From Ureibacillus sinduriensis BLB-1 = JCM 15800 (GTDB lineage Bacteria > Bacillota > Bacilli > Bacillales_A > Planococcaceae), in the NCBI RefSeq assembly GCF_000772955.1, contig NZ_JPVO01000055.1:372001-436000 (forward strand): a stretch of 64,000 nucleotides of DNA, given 5' to 3'. This document shows, piece by piece, positions 45,218-54,490 of the stretch. The stretch's first letter is position 1. Every line of letters starts with the position of its first letter. The translations under genes and the position numbers were made by a program. The notes under the pieces are model-generated. The model saw only the letters and a list, made by a program, of their open reading frames with translations. It did no database searches and was not told the origin of the DNA.

Positions 45218-45412
45218 TTATATTGGAAACAGAAGCAGTAAATTTGCTTGAAAATCAATTTTAAAGTCCTGATATTCATTTCTATTAACATTCACTCGTT
45301 GATAATTTATTAATTGAACTTCTTTAAATATCCGAAATTGTTGTTCGAGATTAGTGATTTTTTCAGTATTTGTATTAAAACGCTGCGGTTGAAAAAATAT
45401 TGAATCATACAT
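45218..45412 (-). CDS. Possible small protein, 64 residues
   Basis: An open frame in an otherwise empty region, from ATG 45412 (weak CAGGAA upstream) or 45454. Composition is gene-like (mixed charge, Gln/Asn-rich, 'NTNTEKITNLEQQFRIFKEV', 'NVNRNEYQDFKIDFQANLLL'), but no domain is recognised and no terminator follows on this strand. It may be chance in AT-rich DNA. Confidence 0.25.
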   Translation of the reverse strand: MYDSIFFQPQRFNTNTEKITNLEQQFRIFKEVQLINYQRVNVNRNEYQDFKIDFQANLLLLFPI

Positions 45413-45447
45413 AATAGTTCCTGTTATGTATTGGAATATGGATATTA

Positions 45448-45581
45448 TTGACAATTGCTAGATGTGTGTAATAGTAACAGGAAGAAACTTTTAGGATATG
45501 CAATATAGGGGGGATTTTAATGAGCCTGTAAAAGTGGAATATAGTGCTTATGAAGCTTGTTCATAGGCACTATAATTTTTT
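45448..45581 (+). other. Short transcribed-looking unit: -35, ribosome site, four-codon frame, terminator
   Basis: TTGACA at 45448-45453 (weak -10), then a strong GGGGGG (45508-45513) upstream of ATG-AGC-CTG-TAA (45520-45531), then a hairpin ATAGTGC (45541-45547) / GCACTAT (45567-45573) with an inner ATGAA/TTCAT pair and six T from 45576. It lies in the 458-bp gap after glnA and could be a small RNA, a leader peptide or the remains of a gene. Confidence 0.35.
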
Positions 45582-45611
45582 GACTGTGAAATTGGAAAGC
45601 TATATAGATTA

Positions 45612-47087
45612 TTATTCCTCCTCAATTATTGAATCGCTAAGTGTTAACTTGCGTGCTTGACCATACTCTATGATAGTAAGTCCGGAACCGATATTGCCAC
45701 CTGTTCCTTGTGCAAAAACTACTTGAGCGTTTCCGGAAGCTGTAAAAGATCGGGCATATATAGCACCAGTTACTTTTGCACTTCCTTCTAATTGTACGTG
45801 TGCATTGGGTGCATAAACATGTTGCCCGTCTGCACCTGCAGCTCCACTAATAGTTAAATTAGAACCACCTGTATATATATTGCCTTTTAAGCTCGGTCCG
45901 TTCCATCCATTTGCTACGTTCATATTTGCGTTCTTTACAAAAATGTTAGCACTCATAGCTGTTTCATCCGTAATGTTGAAATCGTTGTTGCCAAGATAGT
46001 ATATACTGGCTCTTTCCGGACTTCCAGATTTATTAAAAGACCCTTTTATTGCATAGGAACTTTTCACATATATATTTAACTTGCCTGTACCATTTAGGGT
46101 AATATGTCCCTGCAGAATATTTAAATTATCAACAAATATATTCTTGTCTGTACTTCCTACATTGATAGATAAATTAATATTTTCCACAACTTTCAATTCT
46201 TTTAAATGCATATCGCCTTGCAGTTCAATCGTTTTCGTACTGTTGGTACCAGTTGTTAAAACACCGTTTTGAATGAATGGTTTCAGATTCGATGGATAAG
46301 AATATTCTCCCCAGTTTGAAAATTTACTATCGGGGAAAATAGGTAATATGTTTTTAGGTAATGGTTCGGGTTCAATTAGCTGTTTTACCATATCGCTTTT
46401 ATAACTCGGATAACTAAATTTGCTTCGTGTTGTACCGATTTTTCCATCAATGCTATTGTTTCCAATTATAGAAATGCTTCCGGATTCTGAAGAAACGCTT
46501 CCCTTTATCCCGGCACTGCCATACATTGTGATATCCCCATATGTATGGACGGCATACTTTGCGGGTGGCAGACCAGTAGTTTTCGATGTTTCCTCCACGT
46601 CGAAAAGGATAGTGATATTTTGTGAAACTGTCCGGGTGTGATTATCTATGTTTCCGGTGGAAGTTATCTTATAGATTAATGGTGTAGTATTAATCTTGCT
46701 TATTCTAATATGTGCAGAAGGATGTTCACCGAATTGTGGTTCGAAATCTGTGTAAGTTTTGGTATCGGTATCTACATGTAATGCTACAGCTTTAAAAAAT
46801 TCTTCCTCAAAATTAAATGTAGCTTTATCTTTATCTGGTAGACGATTGTAGAAGCTTTTAATTGTTTCATATGTTTTTAAGATAGTGTTATTGAGTGATG
46901 AAACTTCTCTATTTAAACCCGCTTCAGCAATATAGTAGGTCGATTGGTCGGCGCGTTCACTAGATGATATTTTTAAAACGTTTGAAGATAGTGATAGTAA
47001 GCTTATGCCAATTACGGAGACGAAAACAAGCAACAAAAATGCAATCAACATTGAATAGCCATTTTCATTCTTAAGATTTTGTTCCAT
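45612..47087 (-). CDS. PilX-like minor pilin with beta-solenoid C-terminal region
   Basis: 491 residues from ATG 47087, nine nt after a GGGGGG ribosome site; the longer frame to 47159 overlaps the preceding gene. The N-terminus (N-E-N-G then 'YSMLIAFLLLVFVSVIGISL') is a pilin-like membrane helix after a prepilin-type Gly, but the usual Glu at +5 is Ile, as in PilX-type minor pilins. 'TYYIAEAGLNREVSSLNN' continues the helix. From about residue 180 it is a chain of short beta rungs ('GDITMYGSAGIKGSVSSES', 'GNIYTGGSNLTISGAAGADG', 'APNAHVQLEGSAKVTGAIYA') typical of a beta-solenoid (DUF7305-like). It is the third gene of a leftward pseudopilin operon. A tip adhesin or assembly-priming role is inferred. 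Confidence 0.8.
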   Translation of the reverse strand: MEQNLKNENGYSMLIAFLLLVFVSVIGISLLSLSSNVLKISSSERADQSTYYIAEAGLNREVSSLNNTILKTYETIKSFYNRLPDKDKATFNFEEEFFKAVALHVDTDTKTYTDFEPQFGEHPSAHIRISKINTTPLIYKITSTGNIDNHTRTVSQNITILFDVEETSKTTGLPPAKYAVHTYGDITMYGSAGIKGSVSSESGSISIIGNNSIDGKIGTTRSKFSYPSYKSDMVKQLIEPEPLPKNILPIFPDSKFSNWGEYSYPSNLKPFIQNGVLTTGTNSTKTIELQGDMHLKELKVVENINLSINVGSTDKNIFVDNLNILQGHITLNGTGKLNIYVKSSYAIKGSFNKSGSPERASIYYLGNNDFNITDETAMSANIFVKNANMNVANGWNGPSLKGNIYTGGSNLTISGAAGADGQHVYAPNAHVQLEGSAKVTGAIYARSFTASGNAQVVFAQGTGGNIGSGLTIIEYGQARKLTLSDSIIEEE

Positions 47088-47508
47088 TGAATACATCCCC
47101 CCTAAAATATAAAGTAGTTGATTCACCTTTGGATGATTTGATCTCAATACTATTATCAATTTTATTAAGATTGAATTGATCTATATTAGAAACTAACTTT
47201 TGATCATTTCGGTATAGAGTATTATCGATCAGCGCATATACAATATCACCGTCATTTGTCTCAAAAATGTATTGGTTATTTGCTTTGTTGTATTCCACGT
47301 ATATAGTTTTCCTTACATCCTTTGTTACAACTTTAAAAGCATAACTTACAGCGCTTAACTCTTGGTTACTTTTCACTTCTTCTTTATGTGCTTTGTTACT
47401 GTTGAAAAGTATCCCTATTAGGAGTATGGAAATAAAAGAGATAATAATAAGTACCGCTAACACTTCAATCAATGTAATTCCTTTTTGTGTCTTTATGAGA
47501 GGGAACAT
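47071..47508 (-). CDS. Type IV pilus minor pseudopilin
   Basis: 145 residues with a class III prepilin signal: a short basic leader, Gly10, then 'ITLIEVLAVLIIISFISILL' with Glu at +5 of the mature protein. The rest is a small soluble domain ('YAFKVVTKDVRKTIYVEYN', 'GDIVYALIDNTLYRNDQKL'). PilD-type peptidase, encoded at 56946, would process it. The ATG has GGAGG upstream, inside the end of the preceding gene, and its 3' end overlaps the PilX-like gene by 17 nt, so translation along the operon is coupled. Confidence 0.88.
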   Translation of the reverse strand: MFPLIKTQKGITLIEVLAVLIIISFISILLIGILFNSNKAHKEEVKSNQELSAVSYAFKVVTKDVRKTIYVEYNKANNQYIFETNDGDIVYALIDNTLYRNDQKLVSNIDQFNLNKIDNSIEIKSSKGESTTLYFRGDVFNGTKS

Positions 47509-47509
47509 A

Positions 47510-48013
47510 TTAATGTTCCTCCTTCCAATTAAATGCGTTTTCCATTTGAGTTTTTAGAATATTATTTTCATATACCTTAATCACAATTGCTACCACAGCT
47601 ACTTTTGATTCATTTTCGAGTATGACATTATCTTTAATTGTTAATAGAATGTATGAATTAGGGCCGTTATCTAATTTTAATGTTTCATCCACCTTGGTTG
47701 AAGAATCACTTTTATATCCAAGATTTTTAAAGTCATTTGAAATTTGCTCTTTTATATTATTTATAATGTTTTCTTGGTTTAAATTGGAAAATGTATTTCT
47801 CTCCAATGTTTTATTCATATTATATATATTTTCCATTTCAGTCTGAGCGATGTATGTAGAATTGACTATATCTTCACTTGAGTTGCCAACCCTATTAGAT
47901 TGGATAATAAGACTAAAGAAAGAAATTAAAACTATACTAATAATCAGTATAGAAGCAATTACTTCGATAAGTGAGATACCTTGTTCATTCAGTTTTTTAT
48001 TTATTCTATTCAA
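47510..48013 (-). CDS. Type IV pilus minor pseudopilin (PilV-like)
   Basis: 167 residues. Prepilin signal: a leader of 12 residues ending in Gly, then 'ISLIEVIASILIISIVLISF' with Glu at +5. 'GNSSEDIVNSTYIAQTEMEN' after the helix is a PilV-type feature. Start TTG 48013 is 7 nt after GAGGTG. First gene of the leftward minor pilin operon; the next start follows within 2 nt of its stop. Its promoter should be in the AT-rich divergent region 48014-48600. Confidence 0.88.
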   Translation of the reverse strand: MNRINKKLNEQGISLIEVIASILIISIVLISFFSLIIQSNRVGNSSEDIVNSTYIAQTEMENIYNMNKTLERNTFSNLNQENIINNIKEQISNDFKNLGYKSDSSTKVDETLKLDNGPNSYILLTIKDNVILENESKVAVVAIVIKVYENNILKTQMENAFNWKEEH

Positions 48014-48600
48014 TGAGTTACACCTCTTTAAGTGGGTTTAATTAAATATACCCGTATTTACAATTTCAATTCTGATTCATTTACTTTAATTTTAGTAGCT
48101 CATTTTACCAATGATAGTTTTGGTGAATTGAAGGAGTTTATCATCTACAATGTGACTTTTCTATGCGTGGTGTATCAATTTTTTCGTATAAATTAAATGA
48201 TAATATCGGAATATTATTTTTTTATTATACTGTGTACATTAAAATAGTAATAGAGGGAAGTCGATAATAAATAAAAAAATATTTTGTTTAGTAAAAAAGA
48301 TATATACATTACTAATAAAATTGTGTATTTTAGTTATAAGATACAATATTTTGGTATCTATTATTGTTATTTTTTAAGATTTTCTAAAGATACATACAAT
48401 TTTAACACTACTAATAGTTTCATATAGTAGAATGAGAAGTAAATAATTTGTAGGAGTCAATGGACTTACATACTAATCATAAAGTCTGAATTATCAAATA
48501 GCAATATTTGCTAATTTTAGTTTAAGTTACATACGAAAAAAGTTAAATTTTGAAACATCCTACTATAAATAGTTTTAATTAGGAACTTGAGGTGAGTTGC
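48014..48600. other. AT-rich divergent region between the two pilus operons
   Basis: 587 bp with no gene. It must hold promoters for the leftward minor pilin operon and the rightward pil operon. It is strikingly AT-rich. TATACT-like hexamers occur (for example near 48236), but no spaced -35 stands out. A small inverted repeat, CTACT/AGTAG, lies near 48408-48430. The only sure element is GAGGTGA at 48589-48595, the VanW-gene ribosome site. Confidence 0.45.
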
Positions 48601-49974
48601 ATGGCATCAAAAATGAAACCGGTTCTTTTAATCGCATTAAGTGTGGCTGTTATTCTGTTTTTATCTATCCAGGGAAGTATTATGAATACCGCCTCTGCTG
48701 ATGAGTCGGTGAAGGGATCGACCATCGCGGGAGTTGAAGTGTCTGGGTTGGATGAGGACGAGATGATGGAAGCTCTACAACTTGCCATTAATTCGTGGAT
48801 CGCGGAACCTATGATCATTAGTGATGGGGAACACGAAGTCCAAGTTGACCCTTCACAACTCATTTTTGATTTGGAAAGTACAGTAAAACAGTACCAGACA
48901 ACTGTGGATCAGCCATGGTTTGCCTTTTGGGAATCTGAGCAAGTAGTCCATCTCCCGATTCAAGTAACGGTGTCAGAAGTTATAAAAAACGATATAGCTA
49001 CACAAATGAATTGGGATGTTGAGGCTACTTTGAATTCAATGACAACGCACGCTTCTTATCTAAAAGAGCATGAGATTGCCGCCGTACAAAAAGATTTAAC
49101 GTCTCTTGAAAATGAGCGAATTGCCCTTTCCATTGAAACGATTCCAAATGAAGGAGCAGGAATCTCGGATGTGGTCGATCTCTTGAATGGGACGGTTGTC
49201 TATCCGGGTGAGACGTTTTCTTTCATCACGGTGATGGGAGAAAGCAATGCAACCAACGAAGCCAAAAATTTTGTTGCTTCACTTTTGTATGATGCGATAT
49301 TAAATACAGAATTTCAAATTGTTGAGCGTCATGCCCAAGAGAAACTACCAGCTTACTTAGAGCCTGGAATTAATGCAAAAATCAACATTCAATTTAATGA
49401 AGACTTACAGTTTTTGAACAGTTCAATGAATCCCATCAAAATCAATGCAACGGTTGAAGGGCCTGAATTAAAACTGGAAATCTATTCAACTGAAAAAAGT
49501 AAGGAAGTACTTGTACAAACTTTCAAAGAAGAAATATCGCCCCGCATTATCAATCGCTATTCTGAAAATCTGTCGGCTGGACAAGAGCAATTAGTTCAAG
49601 AGGGCAAGAATGGTATGCGCGTTGTTGTTACCCGCATTGTTTCGGAGAGAGGCAGTACAACAGAGGAACAAATCAGTCGCGACTACTACTCACCTACGAA
49701 TCGCATTGTCTTGATATCAGCCGATCAACCAGAGCAAGCTGGAACAACGAATCCAGCGGATATGATAGACGAAAATGGTTACCCTGCTGATAACACAGAT
49801 ACAACAGGAACAGCAAATTTCGGGCCTGACCCAAATGGGGTAGATAACGGAGATCCCGATACTCAAATTGATTTAGACAATAACGGGTTGCCTGATATGC
49901 CATTGAATGAAGGGGAAGAGGATTTGCCAGAAGGCAGTTATTACGACAAAGGTGGAAACTTGATTACTCCATAG
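48601..49974 (+). CDS. VanW-family protein with G5 domain, first gene of the pil operon
   Basis: 457 residues. A single N-terminal membrane helix or signal (about 7-30, 'PVLLIALSVAVILFLSIQGS') is followed by peptidoglycan-binding-like and VanW domains ('IETIPNEGAGISDVVDLLNG', 'TVVYPGETFSFI', 'YLEPGINAKINIQFNEDLQF'), then a G5 domain at about 290-370 ('KEVLVQTFKEEISPRIINRY', 'GMRVVVTRIVSERGSTTEEQ'). The last 90 residues are an Asp/Gly/Asn-rich extracellular tail. The start ATG 48601 is set by GAGGTGA; GTG 48592 overlaps it. pilB starts 17 nt downstream. A role at the cell wall, letting the pilus through or anchoring it, is inferred from position. Confidence 0.82.
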   Translation: MASKMKPVLLIALSVAVILFLSIQGSIMNTASADESVKGSTIAGVEVSGLDEDEMMEALQLAINSWIAEPMIISDGEHEVQVDPSQLIFDLESTVKQYQTTVDQPWFAFWESEQVVHLPIQVTVSEVIKNDIATQMNWDVEATLNSMTTHASYLKEHEIAAVQKDLTSLENERIALSIETIPNEGAGISDVVDLLNGTVVYPGETFSFITVMGESNATNEAKNFVASLLYDAILNTEFQIVERHAQEKLPAYLEPGINAKINIQFNEDLQFLNSSMNPIKINATVEGPELKLEIYSTEKSKEVLVQTFKEEISPRIINRYSENLSAGQEQLVQEGKNGMRVVVTRIVSERGSTTEEQISRDYYSPTNRIVLISADQPEQAGTTNPADMIDENGYPADNTDTTGTANFGPDPNGVDNGDPDTQIDLDNNGLPDMPLNEGEEDLPEGSYYDKGGNLITP

Positions 49975-49991
49975 GAAGGGGAGTGTGGCAA

Positions 49992-51656
49992 TTGAGAATG
50001 CAATCTCGAAAACGACTTGGGGACTTGCTCGTTGAAGCAGGGGTCATTACAAATGATCAGCTTGATTATGCCTTGACGAATAAAAGCCGCGATGAAAAAC
50101 TAGGGGACTTTTTGATTCGCGAAAATTACTTGACCGAGCAGCAGCTGATCGAAGTTCTTGAATTTCAATTGGGCATTCCACATATTAACTTAAACCAATA
50201 TTCGATTGAACCGGAACTATTGCAATTAGTGCCGGCTGAACTCGCAAAACGAGCGAATATTATGCCCATCCGACGTGAGAAAAACAGGCTTTTTATTGCC
50301 ATGGCGGATCCAATGGACTATTTCGCTATTGAAGAAGTACGAATGGCAACGGGCTGTCAAATCGAGACAAGTATTGCAGCGAAAGATGACCTATATCGAA
50401 CGATTACCAAATACTATGACTTGCAAGAGTCAATGGAAGCAGCACTAACCGATCTTGGTGTTACAGCACCTGAGGCACAGCCAGAAATAACGGATGAAGA
50501 ATCGCCTATAGTCCGTCTGGTCAATCAAATTATCGCTAATGGGGTCGCACAAAGGGCCAGTGATATTCACTTCGACCCACAGGAAACTGAATTCCGTGTG
50601 CGATACCGTGTTGACGGCCAGTTAAGAACTGAGCGTTCATTACCAAAGCATATGCAAAATATGCTTGCAGCCCGCGTGAAAATTATGGGGGGTTTAAATA
50701 TTACCGAAAACCGTGTACCGCAAGACGGTCGAATCAAAACAACGGTTAACTTTAAACCGATCGACATACGGTTATCGACTTTGCCAACGATTTTTGGTGA
50801 GAAGATTGTAATGCGTATCCTCGATCTTAGTAATGCTGCAACCGATGTGGACAAGCTAGGTTTGAACTCCAAAAATGAGCAGCTATTCCGAAATATGATT
50901 GCCCGGCCGAATGGTATTGTTTTGATTACCGGACCAACCGGATCAGGTAAATCGACAACTTTATATGCGGCCTTGTCCCATCTGAATAAGGAAGGCGTCA
51001 ACATTATAACCGTTGAGGATCCCGTGGAATATCAATTGGATGGAATCAACCAAATCCAAGTGAAGGAAGAAGTAGGCTTAACTTTTGCGGCTGGTTTACG
51101 TTCGATCTTGCGTCAAGACCCCGATATCGTCATGATAGGGGAAATACGAGATCTGGAAACGGCTGAAATAGCGACTCGCGCTTCCTTAACCGGGCACTTG
51201 GTTCTCAGTACATTGCATACAAACAGTGCGGTTGAATCGATTTCGAGGCTGCATGATATGGGCATTGAACCTTTCCTTATCTCCTCATCATTAGTGGGAG
51301 TCGTTGCCCAACGTTTAGTTCGCAAGGTATGTCGGGACTGTGGAAAAACGGTACCTGCAACAGACCGCGAGAAAGAAATTTTTGCCGAAGTCGGAATGAC
51401 GGTATCAACCGTCAATCGCGGACGCGGTTGTCCAGCTTGCAATCATACCGGGTACCGGGGACGCCTTGCCATCCACGAAATTCTCCCGGTTGACCGAACA
51501 ATCAAAGACTTCATTCTGCAAAGAACAAGTGTGAATTTAATTCGAAACTACATGAAAGAAGCAGGTTATCACACACTGGTGGAAGATGGTTTGTTAAAAG
51601 TGCTTGAAGGTTATACAACTACTGAAGAAGTATTACATGTAGCAACAGTTGAATAG
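49992..51656 (+). CDS. pilB: Type IV pilus extension ATPase PilB
   Basis: Cytoplasmic hexameric ATPase (GspE/PulE family) that powers pilin polymerisation. About 554 residues. An MshEN-type N-terminal domain ('RLGDLLVEAGVITNDQLDYA', 'LGIPHINLNQYSIEPELLQL') is followed by the ATPase core: Walker A 'GPTGSGKSTTLYAAL', the Asp box around 'ILRQDPDIVMIGEIRDLETA', the His box 'TGHLVLSTLHTNSA', and a tetracysteine zinc site ('CRDCG' and 'CPACNHTGYRGR'). TTG 49992 is chosen as the start, 8 nt after GGGGAG; GTG 49983 overlaps that site and ATG 49998 is farther away. The gap to pilT is 11 nt. Confidence 0.94.
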   Translation: MRMQSRKRLGDLLVEAGVITNDQLDYALTNKSRDEKLGDFLIRENYLTEQQLIEVLEFQLGIPHINLNQYSIEPELLQLVPAELAKRANIMPIRREKNRLFIAMADPMDYFAIEEVRMATGCQIETSIAAKDDLYRTITKYYDLQESMEAALTDLGVTAPEAQPEITDEESPIVRLVNQIIANGVAQRASDIHFDPQETEFRVRYRVDGQLRTERSLPKHMQNMLAARVKIMGGLNITENRVPQDGRIKTTVNFKPIDIRLSTLPTIFGEKIVMRILDLSNAATDVDKLGLNSKNEQLFRNMIARPNGIVLITGPTGSGKSTTLYAALSHLNKEGVNIITVEDPVEYQLDGINQIQVKEEVGLTFAAGLRSILRQDPDIVMIGEIRDLETAEIATRASLTGHLVLSTLHTNSAVESISRLHDMGIEPFLISSSLVGVVAQRLVRKVCRDCGKTVPATDREKEIFAEVGMTVSTVNRGRGCPACNHTGYRGRLAIHEILPVDRTIKDFILQRTSVNLIRNYMKEAGYHTLVEDGLLKVLEGYTTTEEVLHVATVE

Positions 51657-51667
51657 GAAGTGAGAAG

Positions 51668-52711
51668 ATGTTTAGTATACGTTCGTTATTGGAGAGAGCC
51701 TACGAAGAAAAAGCATCGGATTTGCATATTACGGTTGGAATTCCCCCTGTCTACCGGATAAATGGAAAACTTAAGCAGTATGGTGACGTTGCTGTAACCC
51801 CGGATATGGCGCAAGCACTTGTCAGGGAAGTCCTTCCTAGTTATAAGTCGGATGAATACGAGGGTAAAGGGGAAACGGATTTTAATTACTCGCTGGATGA
51901 TTTGTGCCGCTTCCGTGTCAATGCTTATCATCAACGGAACGATTGTGCCATTGCATTCCGTTTGATTCCATCGAAAATCCCGACGATCGAATCCCTTGGT
52001 ATGCCTAAAGTGCTATACGATTTAGCGGATAAACCTCAAGGGTTAATTTTGGTCACGGGTCCAACAGGTTCCGGTAAATCAACAACACTCGCTGCAATGC
52101 TTGATTATATTAATGAGACAAAGTCGAAGCACATCATCACGCTTGAAGACCCAATCGAATATTTGCATAACCATAAAAAATCGATTGTCAATCAACGTGA
52201 GATCGGTATTGATACACAGGATTTTGCCAGCGGCTTACGTGCATCGCTCCGCCAGGATCCCGATGTCATTTTGGTTGGCGAGATGCGTGATTTGGAGACA
52301 ATTTCCACTGCTATCACTGCTGCTGAAACAGGGCATCTGGTTTTTGCGACATTGCATACATCAAGTGCACCGACAACGATTGACCGTATCATTGATGTGT
52401 TTCCGCCGCATCAACAAGGGCAAATTCGAATACAGCTTGCGAACGTGCTTCAAGGGATTATCTCCCAAAGGTTATTCACCCGCAGAGACGCAACAAGTCG
52501 TATAGCAGCAACTGAAATATTAACAGCCCCTCCTTCCGTGACGAACTTGATCCGGAACGAAAAAGTACACCAAATTCCTAGTGTAATGCAAACAAGCAGG
52601 GCCATGGGGATGCATACTTTGGAAACTTCGATTCAAACGCTCATTTCTTCCGGTAAGGTATCGATGGAAGAAGCGCGTCCTTACCTGAAGATGGAAGATT
52701 ATAGTATATGA
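51668..52711 (+). CDS. pilT: Type IV pilus retraction ATPase PilT
   Basis: 347-residue hexameric ATPase that depolymerises the pilus, giving twitching motility and DNA or surface pull. Seen: 'EKASDLHITVGIPPVYRING' at the N-terminus, Walker A 'GPTGSGKSTTLAAML', 'LEDPIEYLH', 'LRQDPDVILVGEMRDLETI', 'TGHLVFATLHTSSAPTTIDR' and the PilT-specific C-terminal segment 'SVTNLIRNEKVHQIPS' (the AIRNLIRE motif region). AGGAAG lies upstream of the ATG. Its presence distinguishes this locus from com-type pseudopilus systems, which lack a retraction motor. Confidence 0.95.
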   Translation: MFSIRSLLERAYEEKASDLHITVGIPPVYRINGKLKQYGDVAVTPDMAQALVREVLPSYKSDEYEGKGETDFNYSLDDLCRFRVNAYHQRNDCAIAFRLIPSKIPTIESLGMPKVLYDLADKPQGLILVTGPTGSGKSTTLAAMLDYINETKSKHIITLEDPIEYLHNHKKSIVNQREIGIDTQDFASGLRASLRQDPDVILVGEMRDLETISTAITAAETGHLVFATLHTSSAPTTIDRIIDVFPPHQQGQIRIQLANVLQGIISQRLFTRRDATSRIAATEILTAPPSVTNLIRNEKVHQIPSVMQTSRAMGMHTLETSIQTLISSGKVSMEEARPYLKMEDYSI

Positions 52712-52726
52712 ATGTTGGTGAGTTAA

Positions 52727-53935
52727 TTGACTGTTTATAAATATATAGGCCGTTCGAAGCAAGGGGCACAAAAAAAGGGCATTGTGGAAGCTGCCAATAA
52801 ACAAGCGGCTATTGCAAAACTCAGAGCTGATGGCATAAACCCGCGTGAAGTGAGCGAATCCAATAGTCTTTTGCATAAGGAATTGAGCTTGGTCGGCAAT
52901 AAAGTTAAAAACCAAGATTTTGTCATTTACTTGAGACAATTTGCAACATTAATAAGAGCTGGCGTATCCATCGTTGAATCGACCCGGATTTTAGCGGATC
53001 AAACAAAAAGCAAACCTTTGAAAAAGGCATTATTAACGGTTGAGGAAGATATTAGGACAGGTGTTTCTTTCTCGGAGGCTACACACAAACATCCAAAAGT
53101 GTTTCCGCTGCTCTTTTCGAACATGATGCGTTCAGGTGAGGCAACAGGGAATATTGATGATACGTTGGAACGGTTGGCTAATACGTTCGAAAAACAATAC
53201 AACCTAAAGAAAAAAGTGCAATCGACGATGACCTATCCTGCCGTCCTGTTTGTTTTAACGATTGTTGTGGCGATTTTTATGATGGTGGTGATTGTTCCAT
53301 CTTTTGTGGAGTCATTTGAAAGTATGGGTGCCGAGCTGCCTTGGATGACGGTAGTAACGATTGCGGTTAGTGAATGGCTGCAGAAGTTTTGGTGGCTATT
53401 GATTTTATTGGTAGTTGCGGCTGTGATCTCATTCCGGATGCTCTATAAAAGAAACGAACAATTCAACTATGCGGTGCATTACGCGTTGCTGAGAATGCCG
53501 ATCTTTGGCCCGTTGCTGCAAAAAACAGCGATATCCCGCATGATGGGGACTTTATCTTCATTATTCAGCAGTGCGGTTCCCATTTTGCAGTCATTGACAA
53601 TTGTGGAACGAGTAGTCGGAAATCCTGTCATGAGCCGGGTGGTTTTGGAAGCAAGGGATAATTTGGAAAGAGGGAATACACTTTCCGAACCGCTTGAAGA
53701 AAGCTGGCTTTTCCCACCGCTTGTGACTTCCATGACAAGAATCGGGGAGTCGACAGGTTCGTTGGATTATATGCTGGAAAAAATAGCGGAGTTCTATGAC
53801 GCGGAAGTGGAAAGATCTGTCGATACATTGAAATCATTAATTGAACCTCTAATGATTCTGTTCCTGGCCGGAATAGTCGGCGTGATCGTTTCGGCCATCT
53901 TCCTGCCGATGTTTAGTCTTTACGAGCAAATGTAA
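52727..53935 (+). CDS. pilC: Type IV pilus inner-membrane platform protein PilC
   Basis: 402 residues of the GspF/PilC family: two homologous cytoplasmic helical domains and three membrane segments (about 175-195, 225-245 and 375-395). 'YKYIGRSKQGAQKKGIVEA' opens the protein, and 'MRSGEATGNIDDTLERLA' and 'TRIGESTGSLDYMLEKIAEF' are the paired family signatures. It couples the ATPases to pilin insertion. Start TTG 52727 has GGTGAG upstream. The major pilin gene follows at 118 nt. Confidence 0.93.
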   Translation: MTVYKYIGRSKQGAQKKGIVEAANKQAAIAKLRADGINPREVSESNSLLHKELSLVGNKVKNQDFVIYLRQFATLIRAGVSIVESTRILADQTKSKPLKKALLTVEEDIRTGVSFSEATHKHPKVFPLLFSNMMRSGEATGNIDDTLERLANTFEKQYNLKKKVQSTMTYPAVLFVLTIVVAIFMMVVIVPSFVESFESMGAELPWMTVVTIAVSEWLQKFWWLLILLVVAAVISFRMLYKRNEQFNYAVHYALLRMPIFGPLLQKTAISRMMGTLSSLFSSAVPILQSLTIVERVVGNPVMSRVVLEARDNLERGNTLSEPLEESWLFPPLVTSMTRIGESTGSLDYMLEKIAEFYDAEVERSVDTLKSLIEPLMILFLAGIVGVIVSAIFLPMFSLYEQM

Positions 53936-54052
53936 TAAAATTCGAAAAAATAACGAGGACGTTTTGCAGGGAGGTGAAAAGACATGCAACAAACGTCCAT
54001 GCAAAAACACAATATTATTCATCAAAACATAAAATTTAAAGGAGGATTTCAT

Positions 54053-54472
54053 ATGTTTAAAAATATGAAAAAACGTATTAAAAACGAAAAAGGTTTAACA
54101 TTGATCGAACTATTAGCAGTAATCGTTATTTTAGCTATTATTGCGGCAATTGCGATTCCTGCTATTGGGAATATTATTGATAATTCTAGAATTAAAGCAG
54201 TAAAAGCAGATGCAGCAAATATTATTAATGCTGCAAATTTATATTATACTGATGGAAATACAGCGACTTTCACTCAGTCTACTGCAGGTGAATATGTTGG
54301 AGACCCTGGTTCGTTTTCAGCGTATTCTGTTGATAACTCACTTACTATGACTACTGGTACAGCAGAAAGTGGTGGACGCACGTATACGTTAACAAATGCT
54401 ACAATAAATGGCTTAGAGATAGAAAGTGCTGAAATTGGTGCTGAGTTCGGAATTACCCGTACAGGAGACTAA
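54053..54472 (+). CDS. Major type IV pilin
   Basis: 139-residue prepilin. The basic leader ends in Gly14 and is followed by 'LTLIELLAVIVILAIIAAIA', with Glu at +5, the classic type IVa N-terminal helix. The mature part is short, Thr/Ser/Gly-rich, without cysteines ('FTQSTAGEYVGDPGSFSAYS', 'SGGRTYTLTNATINGLEIES'). The start is ATG 54053, with a perfect AAAGGAGGA site; the frame upstream to 53984 is rejected. An own hairpin with a short T-run follows 18 nt later, as expected for a product needed in excess over PilM/N/O. Confidence 0.92.
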   Translation: MFKNMKKRIKNEKGLTLIELLAVIVILAIIAAIAIPAIGNIIDNSRIKAVKADAANIINAANLYYTDGNTATFTQSTAGEYVGDPGSFSAYSVDNSLTMTTGTAESGGRTYTLTNATINGLEIESAEIGAEFGITRTGD

Positions 54473-54490
54473 CTAGATTAGTTTTTGATG

